A stretch of 64,000 nt of DNA, taken from the NCBI RefSeq assembly GCF_900129505.1, contig NZ_LT670818.1, positions 8,589,001-8,653,000 on the forward strand, in the 5' to 3' direction. This document shows, one piece after another, positions 18,495 to 27,238 of the stretch. This DNA comes from Bradyrhizobium erythrophlei. GTDB lineage: Bacteria > Pseudomonadota > Alphaproteobacteria > Rhizobiales > Xanthobacteraceae. The position numbers and the translations under genes are program-made. The notes beneath the pieces are model-generated. The model saw nothing but the letters and a program-made list of their open reading frames with translations. It was not told the origin of the DNA and searched no databases. Each line of letters starts with the position of its first letter. Within the stretch, counting starts at the first letter, position 1.

Positions 18495-19792
18495 GCGAGA
18501 TCGTTGCAAGCGCGGCCCCGCCTTTGCCGGCCGCTGCCGAGAAACTCAAATTCTACGGATTGTGGGTGGCGGCCGCCGTCGTGCTTCTGCTGCTGCCCAG
18601 GCTCTTCGGTTCGGGCGGCTCGCTGACGACGTTCAGCCTGATCGGCATCTCCATCATCTTCTCGCTGTCCTACAACATCCTGCTCGGCCAGACCGGCATG
18701 CTGTCGTTCGGCCATGCGGTGTATTACGGCCTCGGCGGTTTCCTGGCGATCCACGCCATCAACATCATCGGCGCCAACAAGCTGCCGATCCCGCTGTTCG
18801 CCGTACCCCTGATCGGCGGCCTGACCGGGCTGGTGTTTGCGGCCCTGCTCGGCTGGGTCTCGACCCAGCGCTCCGGAACGGCGTTCGCGATGATATCGCT
18901 CGGCGTCGCCGAGCTGATTGCCTCGTCGGCGCTGATCCTGCGCACCTTCTTCGGCGGCGAGGCCGGGGTTTCGGCCAACCGGACCAAGCTGCTGAAACTG
19001 TTCGGCTGGAATTTCGGACCGCAGATCCAGATCTATTATCTGGTAGCGGCATGGACGCTGGTCGCCGTGATCGCGATGTACGCGCTGACCCGCACGCCTC
19101 TCGGGCGCATGTGCAACGCCGTCCGCGACAATCCCGAGCGCGTCCAGTTTGTTGGCTACAATCCCCACGTCGTGCGATATCTGGCGTTCTGCTTCGCCGG
19201 CCTTTTTGCCGGCATTGCCGGCGCGCTGGCGGCGATCAACTTCGAGATCGCCAACTCGGCCTATCTCGGCGCCGAGCAATCGGGCACCGTCTTGTTCGCG
19301 ACCTATATCGGCGGTGTCGGATTCTTCATCGGCCCGATCGTGGGCGCGATCTTCGTCACGCTGCTGTCGCTCGGCCTCAGCGATCTCACCCAGGTGTGGC
19401 AGCTCTATTTCGGGCTGATCTTCATCGCGGTGGTGGTGTTCGCGCCGGGCGGCATCACCGGCCTGTTGATGATGCATCGCCCGCTTCTGAAGGCCGGCAC
19501 CCTCCTCCAGATGCTGCCGAGCTATCTGATCGCCCTGGTGCCGACGCTGGCGATGATCGCCGGACTTGTTCTCTCCATCGAAACCATCGTGCATTACACC
19601 GTAAACCCCGGCGACGATTCCCACATCAGGGCGTTCGGCGTCGGCTTCGATGCGGCGAGCCCGTCTCTGTGGGCGCTGGCCGTTGTTCTCGTGATCGGCG
19701 GCTTCCTGGTGGCGCGCAAGACCTGGAGCTGGGTCGGTCACGCCTGGAACGGCGCCGCCACCCTGGCGCGTGAAAAGGGAATCGCCGCATGA
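18491..19792 (+). CDS. livM: Branched-chain amino acid-type ABC permease, LivM family (operon B)
   Basis: A 433-aa LivM-type permease. It contains NILLGQTGMLSFGHAVYYGL and the coupling-loop CNAVRDNPERVQFVGYNP. It is about 90 residues longer than the operon A and C LivM proteins; the extra part is C-terminal and carries two further hydrophobic segments (LIALVPTLAMIAGLVLSI and LWALAVVLVIGGFLVA). The start overlaps livH and the stop overlaps livG, each by four bases. Confidence 0.92.
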   Translation: MSEIVASAAPPLPAAAEKLKFYGLWVAAAVVLLLLPRLFGSGGSLTTFSLIGISIIFSLSYNILLGQTGMLSFGHAVYYGLGGFLAIHAINIIGANKLPIPLFAVPLIGGLTGLVFAALLGWVSTQRSGTAFAMISLGVAELIASSALILRTFFGGEAGVSANRTKLLKLFGWNFGPQIQIYYLVAAWTLVAVIAMYALTRTPLGRMCNAVRDNPERVQFVGYNPHVVRYLAFCFAGLFAGIAGALAAINFEIANSAYLGAEQSGTVLFATYIGGVGFFIGPIVGAIFVTLLSLGLSDLTQVWQLYFGLIFIAVVVFAPGGITGLLMMHRPLLKAGTLLQMLPSYLIALVPTLAMIAGLVLSIETIVHYTVNPGDDSHIRAFGVGFDAASPSLWALAVVLVIGGFLVARKTWSWVGHAWNGAATLAREKGIAA

Positions 19793-20538
19793 GCGCTGCG
19801 ATCGAACTGCGGGGAATAGAAAAGAGCTTTGGCGAAATCGCCATTATCCGCAACATCAATCTGAGCGTGGCGCAGGGCGAACGCCACGCGCTGATCGGCC
19901 CGAACGGCGCCGGCAAATCCACCACGTTCAACCTGATCAGCGGCTATATGAAGCCGAGCTCGGGCAGCGTGCTGCTGCGCGGCCAGGAGATCTCCGGCCT
20001 GCCGCCCTATCAGATCAACCGCCGCGGCCTGTCGCGCAGCTTCCAGGTCACCAACGTCTTTGCCAATATGACCGTGTGGGAAAACCTGCGCTGCGCGGTG
20101 TTGTGGTCGACCGGCCAGCGCTATGCCTTCTGGAAGAACATCGACAACCTGCCTGAAGTGCGCGACCGCACCGCCCAGATTCTCGCCGACATCAACCTCG
20201 CCGCCCGGCGCGACGTCCCCGCGGGGCTTCTGACCTATGCCGAACAGCGCGCGCTGGAGATCGGCATCACGGTCGCGGGCGGCGCCAACGTCATCCTGCT
20301 GGACGAGCCGACCGCGGGCATGAGCCACGGCGAAACCGAGCGCGCGGTCGCCCTTATCCGCCGCCTGACCGAGGGCCGCACGCTGCTGATCGTCGAGCAC
20401 GACATGAGCGTGGTGTTTGGCCTCGCCGACCGGATTTCAGTGCTGGTATACGGCCAGATCATCGCCTCCGGCACCCCGGAGGAGATCCGCGGCAACCCGA
20501 AGGTCCGCGAAGCCTATCTCGGCGAGGAGGCGGCGTGA
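19789..20538 (+). CDS. livG: Branched-chain amino acid-type ABC transporter ATPase, LivG family (operon B)
   Basis: A 249-aa ATPase with intact Walker A GPNGAGKSTT. The signature segment is the divergent LTYAEQRALEIG, Walker B is VILLDEPTAGM and the switch LLIVEHDMSVVF. Loss of a canonical LSGGQ is normal in LivG proteins. It starts in an ATGA overlap with livM and ends one base into the livF start. With its LivF partner carrying an altered Walker A, this subunit may do most of the ATP hydrolysis (inference). Confidence 0.92.
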   Translation: MSAAIELRGIEKSFGEIAIIRNINLSVAQGERHALIGPNGAGKSTTFNLISGYMKPSSGSVLLRGQEISGLPPYQINRRGLSRSFQVTNVFANMTVWENLRCAVLWSTGQRYAFWKNIDNLPEVRDRTAQILADINLAARRDVPAGLLTYAEQRALEIGITVAGGANVILLDEPTAGMSHGETERAVALIRRLTEGRTLLIVEHDMSVVFGLADRISVLVYGQIIASGTPEEIRGNPKVREAYLGEEAA

Positions 20539-21233
20539 TGCTGGAGGTCGTCGATCTGCACGCCTATTACGGCAAGAGCCACATCCTGCAGGGCGTCGAC
20601 ATGCATATCGACGCCGGCGAGGTCGTCAGCCTGCTCGGGCGCAATGGTGTCGGCCGCTCCACCACGGTCAAGGCGATCATGGGCGAGGTGTCCCCGCAGG
20701 GCTCGATCAAGTTTAGGGGTAGCGACATCGCGGGCCTGCCGAGCTACCGGATCGCGCATCTCGGTTTGGGCTACGTCCCCGAGCATCGCGACATTTTCCC
20801 GGGCCTGACGGTGCGGCAAAACCTGATGCTTGGCATCAAGGATACCAGGCGCGCCGGCAAGTGGCGGCTGGAGGACATGCTGGCGATGTTTCCCAACCTC
20901 GCCCCTCGGGCGGACACCTCGGCCGGCGTGCTGTCGGGCGGCGAGAAGCAGATGCTGACCATCTGCCGCACGCTGATGGGCGATCCCGAACTGATCATGA
21001 TCGACGAGCCCACCGAAGGGCTCGCGCCCCTGATCGTGCAGCAGGTCGGCGACCTCATCGCCGAAATCGCCCGCCGCGGCGTTGCCATTCTGCTGGTGGA
21101 GCAGAAGCTCTCGATCGCGATGCGGATATCGCATCGCGTCTACGTCATGGGCCACGGCCGCATCGTGTTCGAAGGCACGCCGGCCGAACTCAAGGCGAAC
21201 GACGCCGTCCGCAAGGAATGGCTGGAGGTTTGA
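20538..21233 (+). CDS. livF: ABC transporter ATPase, LivF family, with Walker A Lys replaced by Arg (operon B)
   Basis: A 231-aa LivF-type ATPase. Signature LSGGEKQM, Walker B LIMIDEPTEGLAP and the downstream switch LLVEQKLSIAM are normal. The Walker A reads GRNGVGRSTT, so the invariant phosphate-binding lysine is an arginine (codon CGC near 20653). This substitution usually weakens ATP hydrolysis, although it may be a tolerated subfamily trait. ATG 20538 overlaps livG's stop by one base (TGATG); a GTG three bases earlier is possible. It is the last gene of operon B. Confidence 0.9.
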   Translation: MLEVVDLHAYYGKSHILQGVDMHIDAGEVVSLLGRNGVGRSTTVKAIMGEVSPQGSIKFRGSDIAGLPSYRIAHLGLGYVPEHRDIFPGLTVRQNLMLGIKDTRRAGKWRLEDMLAMFPNLAPRADTSAGVLSGGEKQMLTICRTLMGDPELIMIDEPTEGLAPLIVQQVGDLIAEIARRGVAILLVEQKLSIAMRISHRVYVMGHGRIVFEGTPAELKANDAVRKEWLEV

Positions 21234-21466
21234 GAGGCTGATCGGTTCTGACTGGGGCGCAGGCCCAAGGCGCAGGCGAATTTCCGCCCTGGAACGCATG
21301 CCGGACTCAAGTTGGACATCGGGTAAGGTCCGTTTCGTGCCCGTGAACGGACTTAAGTGCATCCCTGCATCTTGTTCAGCATTGGAGCCTCATTTATCGT
21401 GCAAAGTATCAGCAGCTCCAAAGGATTGTTGCTGCCGGTCGGACGGTCGAACGTAGGTTGTGGGCG

Positions 21467-21994
21467 ATGCTCAATGACAAAAATATTCTGGCATCCTGCC
21501 GCTGCGGAAAAGTAGTGCTTGAGGTTGCCTGCGCTCCAATTTTGCGGGGAATTTGTTATTGTTCAAGTTGCCAAGCAGCAGGTCATCGTCATCAAGAAAG
21601 GCCCGGCGCGGATTCCGTCTTGGCCGAAGATGGCGGTACGGACTACGTCCTGTACCGCAAGGATCGGGTGCGCTGCGTCCAAGGAGCGGAGCTTTTTGAG
21701 GAGCGACGACTGAAACCAGCTTCGCCAACAAGGCGGATGTACGCACGCTGTTGCGGCACGGCTATGTTCCTCGACTTTACCAAGGGGCACTGGCTCACGA
21801 TCTATCGCGGCCGCCTTCCCGCCGATATGCCGCCGGCGATCATGCGTATGATGACTGCCGAACGGCCCGAGGGCGTGATTTTGCCTGACGACATGACCAA
21901 CTATCCGGGCCACTCTGGCAAATTCTTATTGAAGTTGCTGGGTGCATGGATCGCGATGGGTTTCAAACGGCCGGCCGTTGATGGCGTACCGTAA
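21467..21994 (+). CDS. GFA/CENP-V-fold zinc-binding protein
   Basis: A 175-aa protein with the zinc ligands of the glutathione-dependent formaldehyde-activating (GFA) fold. It has CRCG at residues 12-15, GICYCSSCQAAG at about 28-39 and a late CCG near residue 100. The family includes S-hydroxymethylglutathione-related enzymes but most members are uncharacterised. Its base composition is more A/T-rich than its neighbours, and it stands alone 230 bp after operon B, which may mean separate acquisition. ATG 21467 is preferred over an in-frame TTG at 21458. Confidence 0.75.
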   Translation: MLNDKNILASCRCGKVVLEVACAPILRGICYCSSCQAAGHRHQERPGADSVLAEDGGTDYVLYRKDRVRCVQGAELFEERRLKPASPTRRMYARCCGTAMFLDFTKGHWLTIYRGRLPADMPPAIMRMMTAERPEGVILPDDMTNYPGHSGKFLLKLLGAWIAMGFKRPAVDGVP

Positions 21995-22011
21995 GGTCAA
22001 CCCTACATGTT

Positions 22012-22686
22012 TCACTCGCCGTAATGGCGCAGCCGCTCGAGGTCGAGGATGGTCACGCCGCCATATTCCAGTCGCAGCAAGCCTTCCTGCTCCAGCTTCT
22101 TCAGGCACTGGTTGGCATTCTGCCGGGAAATACCTGACAACGCGCCGATTTCCTCCTGGGTGATCTCGAGGTGGCGCGTCAGGTCCGGATAGAGAATAGG
22201 ATTGAACAGCGATGCGAGGCCGCGGGCGAGCCGCGCGGTTGCATCCAGCGTGCGGCCGTATTCGAGCAAGGCGATGAATTGCCCCAGGCGTTCGTTGAGC
22301 TGCCCGACCAGGAAGCGATTGAACCCCACGCTATTCTCGAACAGCCACATGAAGGTGCCGCGATCCATCATGGCCAGACGGGTGTCGCGGAGCGCTACCA
22401 CGTCGTAGCGCCTCGGCTCGTTCTTGAGCACCGTGCCCTCGCCGAACCAGGCGCCGGCGGTCAGACCCGTAAAACTGGTGGCCTTGCCGCCGCGGGACAC
22501 GATGCCCATCCGGGCGAGGCCCGTGACAATGCCGGTCCAGTAATCGAAGCGGTCGCCCCGCATGAAGATGAACTCGTCGGCGCGGTAGGATTTTTCGACT
22601 ATGCCGGCGCGCGCGACCTCGGTCTCCCGCTCGTTCAGTTCGCGCGACCAGGCCGCGATGTGCTTCAGGTAATCGGCAGCAATCAT
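22012..22686 (-). CDS. Crp/Fnr-family transcriptional regulator
   Basis: A 224-aa regulator. The N-terminal cyclic-nucleotide-binding fold spans about residues 20-140 and includes SFTGLTAGAWFGEGTVL. The C-terminal winged helix has LEITQEEIGALSGISRQNAN, the recognition helix, then QCLKKLEQEGLLRL. There is no N-terminal cysteine cluster, so it is not an oxygen-sensing Fnr. It is divergent from operon C and convergent with the GFA gene, so control of operon C is a reasonable guess. A perfect palindrome lies 40 bp upstream of its start. Confidence 0.88.
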   Translation of the reverse strand: MIAADYLKHIAAWSRELNERETEVARAGIVEKSYRADEFIFMRGDRFDYWTGIVTGLARMGIVSRGGKATSFTGLTAGAWFGEGTVLKNEPRRYDVVALRDTRLAMMDRGTFMWLFENSVGFNRFLVGQLNERLGQFIALLEYGRTLDATARLARGLASLFNPILYPDLTRHLEITQEEIGALSGISRQNANQCLKKLEQEGLLRLEYGGVTILDLERLRHYGE

Positions 22687-23077
22687 AACCCGGTCGAACC
22701 CGTCTCCAGTATCAGCCGCATCTCATGTTGCGCCGCAACAATCGGTTTGCCCGCTCCGCCCTCCCGCGACAAGACGCGGGCCATGCCGGCTGACGAAATT
22801 TGCCGGCGAATTGTCAGGCGCAAGACATTTCAACGTACTGCTTTACCCTATTGAGAGCCATCTTGCGCAATTCGGCTCGTGGCCGACAGAACGAGGATGG
22901 CGGAGGAAATACCGGGTGCGGCGTTACCGCGCACCGCACTGAAGGTGGCGAACATGTTAGGGACGCGCCGCGGCACGAAGGTGGAATGGCTTACCCATGA
23001 CGGCCGATATAAGGTCGGGACCGTGACGGCAAACGACAGATAAAGAGCGCGCCCAGCGCCGTATCTCGGAGGAATGA
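22687..23077. other. Intergenic region between the Crp/Fnr gene and operon C
   Basis: This 391-bp gap between divergent genes should contain both promoters. I see no supported gene. It includes the palindrome at 22726-22740 and a strong GGAGGA ribosome site just before the GTG of livG at 23078. Confidence 0.55.
22726..22740. promoter_or_regulatory. Palindrome TGTTGCG-C-CGCAACA, candidate regulator site
   Basis: This perfect 15-bp inverted repeat lies 40 bp upstream of the Crp/Fnr start, within the shared promoter region of operon C. Its half-site begins TGTTG, which is loosely like Crp/Fnr half-sites, and the spacing suits a dimer. Autoregulation or control of operon C is inferred. Confidence 0.4.
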
Positions 23078-23899
23078 GTGGCTCATACGTTGGAAGTGCG
23101 GGGGGTTTCGCTACGCTTCGGTGGCGTGCGTGCGCTGTCGGATGTCAGTTTTGGCGTCAACGACGGCGAACTGTTCTCGATCATCGGCCCCAACGGCGCC
23201 GGCAAGACCTCGATCATCAACTGCATCTCCGGCCGCTACCGCCCCACCGAGGGCCATCTGTTCTATCGCGGGCAGGACATCACCGCGCTCAATCCCAACG
23301 CCCGGCCCCGCCTCGGCATCGGCCGTACCTTCCAGAACCTCGCGCTGTTCCAGCACATGAGCGTGCTCGACAACATCATGGTCGGGCGGCATCACCTCCT
23401 GAAGAATAATTTCATCACGGGATCGCTGTACTGGTTGACCGGGGCGCGGCGCGAGGAGCTCGAGCATCGCCGCAAGGTCGAGGAGATCATCGATTTCCTC
23501 GATCTGCAGTCGGTGCGCAAGGCGACCGCCGGCACCCTTCCTTACGGCCTGCGCAAGCGCGTCGAACTCGCCCGCGCCATGGCGCTCGAACCACAACTGA
23601 TTTTGCTCGACGAACCCATGGCCGGCATGAACTTCGAGGAAAAGGAAGACATGGCGCGCTACATCGTCGATCTCAACGAAGAGTTCGGCATGACCGTGAT
23701 GATGATCGAGCACGACATGGGCGTGGTGATGGACATTTCCCACCGCGTCATGGTGCTGGATTTCGGCCGCAAGATCGCCGAAGGCGATCCGGCCGCGGTG
23801 CTGGCCGATCCCCATGTCAAGCGCGCCTATCTCGGCGAGGAGGACGAGGTCCTGGTCGATCCCGACGACGTCCCGGCGCCTGCGGAGACTGCGGCATGA
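23078..23899 (+). CDS. livG: ABC transporter ATPase, LivG family (operon C)
   Basis: A 273-aa LivG-type ATPase. Walker A is GPNGAGKTS, the signature segment LPYGLRKRVELARAM, Walker B LILLDEPMAGM and the switch MMIEHDMGVVM. The start is GTG 23078 with GGAGGAATGA just upstream. The C-terminus is extended by about 20 acidic residues. It overlaps the acyl-CoA synthetase gene by four bases, so transporter and ligase are translationally coupled. Confidence 0.92.
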   Translation: MAHTLEVRGVSLRFGGVRALSDVSFGVNDGELFSIIGPNGAGKTSIINCISGRYRPTEGHLFYRGQDITALNPNARPRLGIGRTFQNLALFQHMSVLDNIMVGRHHLLKNNFITGSLYWLTGARREELEHRRKVEEIIDFLDLQSVRKATAGTLPYGLRKRVELARAMALEPQLILLDEPMAGMNFEEKEDMARYIVDLNEEFGMTVMMIEHDMGVVMDISHRVMVLDFGRKIAEGDPAAVLADPHVKRAYLGEEDEVLVDPDDVPAPAETAA

Positions 23900-25827
23900 T
23901 GGATTACGCCGGGCGGGTCGCACGGGCCGATACCTATCCAAAACTGTTGCGGCTCAACGCCAAAGAATATGGCGGCGAGATCGCGCTGCGTGAAAAGGAT
24001 TTTGGCCTTTGGCGCGTGTTTACATGGAGCGACTACCAAACGCGGGTGCATGACTTCGCGCTCGGCATGGTCGAGCTTGGGCTCGGCCGCGGGGATGTCA
24101 TCGGCGTGATCGGCGACAACCGGCCGGACTGGGTGTCGGCGGAAATCGCCACCCACGCCATCGGCGCCATGAGCCTCGGTCTCTATCGCGACGTGCTGGA
24201 CGAGGAAGCCGCCTATCTCCTCAACTATGGCGAGGCCAGGCTGGTGTTCGCCGAGGACGAAGAGCAGGTCGACAAGCTCCTGACGCTCGCCGAGCGCGTG
24301 CCCAACCTCAAGCACATCGTCTATTCCGATCCGCGCGGCATGCGGAAATATGACGACCCCCGCCTGATGGAAGCCGACAAGCTCGCCGCGATGGGCCGCG
24401 CGCGCGCCGCGCGCGAGCCCGGCCTGTACGACCAACTGGTGGACGCGACCCGCGGCGAAGACGTCGCGATCCTCTGCACCACCTCCGGCACGACAGCGCA
24501 TCCGAAGCTCGCGATGCTCGCCGCCGGGCGCGTGCTGCGGCATTGCGCGACCTATCTCGCCTTCGATCCCAAGGGGCCGGATGACGAATACGTCTCGGTG
24601 CTGCCGCTGCCCTGGATCATGGAACAGGTCTATGTGCTCGGCAAAGGGCTGCTGTGCCGGATGAAGGTCAACTTCGTCGAACAGGCCGACACCATGATGA
24701 ACGATTTCCGCGAGATCGCGCCGACCTTTGTGCTGTTCGCCCCGAGAGTCTGGGAATCCATCGCGGCGGATGTGCGCGCAGGTGTGATGGATTCGTCCCC
24801 ACTGAAGCAAAGTCTCTACGAGCTCGGCATGAAGGCCGGCTTGTCGGCGCTGGCGCACGGCAAGCATTCGACACTCGCGGACCTCCTGCTGTTCCGTGCG
24901 CTGCGCGACCGGCTCGGCTTCACCCGCCTGCGCTCGGCGGCGACCGGCGGCGCCGCGCTCGGTCCCGACACCTTCAAATTCTTCCAGGCCATGGGCGTGC
25001 CGCTGCGCACGCTGTACGGCCAGACCGAACTGCTCGGCGCCTACACGCTGCATCCGTTCGGCAAGGTCGATCCCGACACCACGGGCGTGCCGATGGCCGA
25101 CAGCATCGAGATCCGCATCGAGAATCCGGATATCCACGGCGTCGGCGAGATCGTGGTGCGCCATCCCAACATGTTCCTCGGCTACTACAAGAGTCCGGAA
25201 GCCTCCGCCGCCGAAATGAAGGACGGCTGGATGCAGTCCGGCGACGCCGGCTATTTCAACAACGACAAGCAGCTCGTGGTGATCGACCGCATCAAGGACC
25301 TCGCGGAGACCGCGCGCGGCGAGCGCTTCTCGCCGCAATATCTCGAGAACAAGCTGAAATTCTCGCCCTATATCGCCGAGACCGTGGTGCTCGGCGCCGG
25401 CCGCGACGCGCTCGCCGCCATGATCTGCATCCGCTTCTCCATCATCTCGAAATGGGCGGAGAAGAACCGGATCGCGTTCACGACCTACACCGACCTCGCC
25501 TCGCGCCCCGAGGTCTACGCGCTGTTGCAAAAGGAGGTCGAGGCCGTCAACTCCACGCTGCCGCCGGCGCAGCGCATCTCCCGCTTCCTCCTGCTCTACA
25601 AGGAACTCGACGCCGACGACGGCGAACTGACCCGCACCCGAAAGGTCCGCCGCAGTGTCATCAACGAGAAATACGCCGACATCATCGACGGCATCTATGG
25701 CGGCAAGCGCGAGATTCCCGTCGACACCGTGATCCGTTTCCAAGACGGCACCACCCAGCGCATCCGCACCACGCTCAGGGTCGTCGACCTCGCGCCCAGC
25801 GCCCCCTTCGCGGAGGCCGCGGAATGA
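23896..25827 (+). CDS. Long-chain-type acyl-CoA synthetase (AMP-forming)
   Basis: A 643-aa adenylate-forming ligase of the FAA1/FadD15 type. Motifs in order are the ATP loop TTSGTTAHPKLAM near residue 195, YGQTELLGAY near 373, SGDAGYFNNDKQLVVIDRIK near 445-465, and the C-terminal TRTRKVRRSVINEKYADI with the late catalytic lysine. It activates a carboxylic acid to its CoA thioester. Being inside a HAAT transporter operon (overlapping livG) suggests that the imported ligand is a carboxylic acid, plausibly aromatic or long-chain, activated on entry. The exact acid cannot be read from the sequence. Confidence 0.9.
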   Translation: MMDYAGRVARADTYPKLLRLNAKEYGGEIALREKDFGLWRVFTWSDYQTRVHDFALGMVELGLGRGDVIGVIGDNRPDWVSAEIATHAIGAMSLGLYRDVLDEEAAYLLNYGEARLVFAEDEEQVDKLLTLAERVPNLKHIVYSDPRGMRKYDDPRLMEADKLAAMGRARAAREPGLYDQLVDATRGEDVAILCTTSGTTAHPKLAMLAAGRVLRHCATYLAFDPKGPDDEYVSVLPLPWIMEQVYVLGKGLLCRMKVNFVEQADTMMNDFREIAPTFVLFAPRVWESIAADVRAGVMDSSPLKQSLYELGMKAGLSALAHGKHSTLADLLLFRALRDRLGFTRLRSAATGGAALGPDTFKFFQAMGVPLRTLYGQTELLGAYTLHPFGKVDPDTTGVPMADSIEIRIENPDIHGVGEIVVRHPNMFLGYYKSPEASAAEMKDGWMQSGDAGYFNNDKQLVVIDRIKDLAETARGERFSPQYLENKLKFSPYIAETVVLGAGRDALAAMICIRFSIISKWAEKNRIAFTTYTDLASRPEVYALLQKEVEAVNSTLPPAQRISRFLLLYKELDADDGELTRTRKVRRSVINEKYADIIDGIYGGKREIPVDTVIRFQDGTTQRIRTTLRVVDLAPSAPFAEAAE

Positions 25828-25856
25828 TTTGGATGTCGCCGATCCGCCCGGCCGCT

Positions 25857-26326
25857 CACCTCTCCCCGCGCGCGGGGAGAGGTCGGATCGCGCTAGCGAT
25901 CCGGGTGAGGGGGAGCCTCCGCAAGCGCGGTCGCAATCGTCTCGAGGACGCCAGCCAGATTTTGCGAGACATCGTTGTTCCAAAACCGCAAGACGCGATA
26001 GTTGCGATCGGCGAGCCACTTGTCGCGAACGGCGTCGCGCTGACTATCGGCGTGTTGTTCACCGTCGACCTCCACAACCAAGCGGCATTCGCGACAGATA
26101 AAGTCTACGGTGTGCGGTCCGATCGGCTCTTGTCGGACGAACTTGTATCCATTCAGCCTGCTGGCACGAAGACGATACCAGAGCGTGCCTTCGGCATCCG
26201 TCAAGCCGCTTCGCAGTCGCCGCGCACGCTCGGTCTTGGACTCATCAGCACCGCGCAAGCGGAGGCTCCCCCTCACCCGTCGCGCTTCGCGCGCCGACCT
26301 CTCCCCGCAAGCGGGGAGAGGCGAAC
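25857..26326. mobile_element. REP-flanked DUF559 element (inverted repeats around a nuclease gene)
   Basis: Two near-identical segments of about 65 bp lie in inverted orientation at 25857-25922 and 26261-26326. Each holds a strong hairpin (CCTCTCCCCGC/GCGGGGAGAGG) followed by a weaker one and the shared end GGGTGAGGGGGAGCCTCCGC. Between them is a single DUF559 gene whose coding sequence reads into both repeats. The unit sits in the 514-bp gap between the acyl-CoA synthetase and livH, while the neighbouring operon junctions are only 4 bp or less. It looks like an insertion into operon C; mobility itself is inferred. Confidence 0.65.
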
Positions 26327-26333
26327 TTATCAC
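25893..26333 (-). CDS. DUF559 (Vsr-like) endonuclease-domain protein
   Basis: A 146-aa reading frame with a PD-(D/E)xK-type core: HTVDFICRECRLVVEVDGEQ, then DAVRDKWLADRNYRVLRFWN. This is the DUF559 pattern related to very-short-patch-repair nucleases. The first 25 residues (for example SPLPACGERSAREARRVRG) and the last few (EAPPHPDR) are encoded by the flanking inverted repeats. A start inside, at TTG 26258, would give a 121-aa protein without the repeat-derived N-terminus and may be the true one. It is antisense to operon C. Function is unproven; one idea is that it moves or maintains its repeats. Confidence 0.75.
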   Translation of the reverse strand: MISSPLPACGERSAREARRVRGSLRLRGADESKTERARRLRSGLTDAEGTLWYRLRASRLNGYKFVRQEPIGPHTVDFICRECRLVVEVDGEQHADSQRDAVRDKWLADRNYRVLRFWNNDVSQNLAGVLETIATALAEAPPHPDR

Positions 26334-26341
26334 GAAATCTC

Positions 26342-27235
26342 ATGAATACCGCCTTCCTGATCCAGCTCCTCGTTAACGGCCTCGTCGTCGGCACGCTCTA
26401 TGGTGTGGTCGCGATGTCGTTCGTGCTGATCTACAAGGCCACGCAGGTCGTGAATTTCGCGCAAGGCGAATTGCTGCTGGTCGGCGCCTGGGTGTGCTGG
26501 GCGCTGCTGACAAAATATCAGGTGCCGTTCTGGGTCGGCATGCCGCTGACGCTGGTGTTCATGTTCGTGTTCGGCATCGCGATCCAGATCGTGATCCTGA
26601 GGCCGATGATCGGCGAACCCATCATTTCGGTGATCATGGTCACGATCGGACTGTCGATGGTGTTTCAGGCCGCGCTGAAATGGATTTTCGGCGTCAATCC
26701 GCAGCCATTCCCGCGGGTGTTCACCAGCCAGGCCGTTAGCTTTCTCGGCCTGCAGATCCAGACCGTCTATGTCATGAGCCTCGTGGTGTCGGTCGCGATG
26801 ATGATCGGCATGGCCTGGTTCTTCCAGGTCTCGAAATACGGCCTGGCGATGCGCGCCACCGCGTTCAACCAGCAGGTGGCGCAGTCGCTCGGCATTTCCG
26901 TGAAAAGCGTGTTCGCGATGGCGTGGGCGATCTCGGCGACGGTCTCGGCAGTCGCGGGCGTGGTGGTGGCCGTGGTCAACGGCGTATCGTCGGGCCTGTC
27001 GGCCTACGGCATCAAGGTGTTTCCGGCGGCGATCCTCGGCGGGCTCGACTCGATCGGCGGCGCGGTGCTCGGGGGCGTCATCATCGGGCTATTGGAAAAC
27101 ATCGCCCAATATGTCGACAGCGAATATCTGCACTGGGGCAATCTGTATGAAATCGCGCCCTTCTACGTGCTTATCATCATCCTGATGATAAAGCCCTACG
27201 GCCTGTTCGGCACCAAAGACATCGAGCGGATCTAG
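26342..27235 (+). CDS. livH: Branched-chain amino acid-type ABC permease, LivH family (operon C)
   Basis: A 297-aa polytopic permease. NGLVVGTLYGVVAMSFVLIY and VVNFAQGELLLVGAWVCW are LivH features, and YGLAMRATAFNQQVAQSLGI is the coupling loop. It has normal length and follows the inserted DUF559 element by about 15 bp, so its ribosome site lies at the element's edge. It ends three bases before livM. Confidence 0.92.
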   Translation: MNTAFLIQLLVNGLVVGTLYGVVAMSFVLIYKATQVVNFAQGELLLVGAWVCWALLTKYQVPFWVGMPLTLVFMFVFGIAIQIVILRPMIGEPIISVIMVTIGLSMVFQAALKWIFGVNPQPFPRVFTSQAVSFLGLQIQTVYVMSLVVSVAMMIGMAWFFQVSKYGLAMRATAFNQQVAQSLGISVKSVFAMAWAISATVSAVAGVVVAVVNGVSSGLSAYGIKVFPAAILGGLDSIGGAVLGGVIIGLLENIAQYVDSEYLHWGNLYEIAPFYVLIIILMIKPYGLFGTKDIERI

Positions 27236-27238
27236 CAA

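Noticed and set aside
17241..18509. Long minus-strand open frame (422 codons)
   Set aside because: It is antisense to livH of operon B, full of low-complexity Asp/Arg/His/Gln runs typical of shadow frames in GC-rich DNA.
23827..26019. 730-codon minus-strand open frame
   Set aside because: It lies opposite the acyl-CoA synthetase, whose motifs are all intact; the antisense translation has no recognisable domain.
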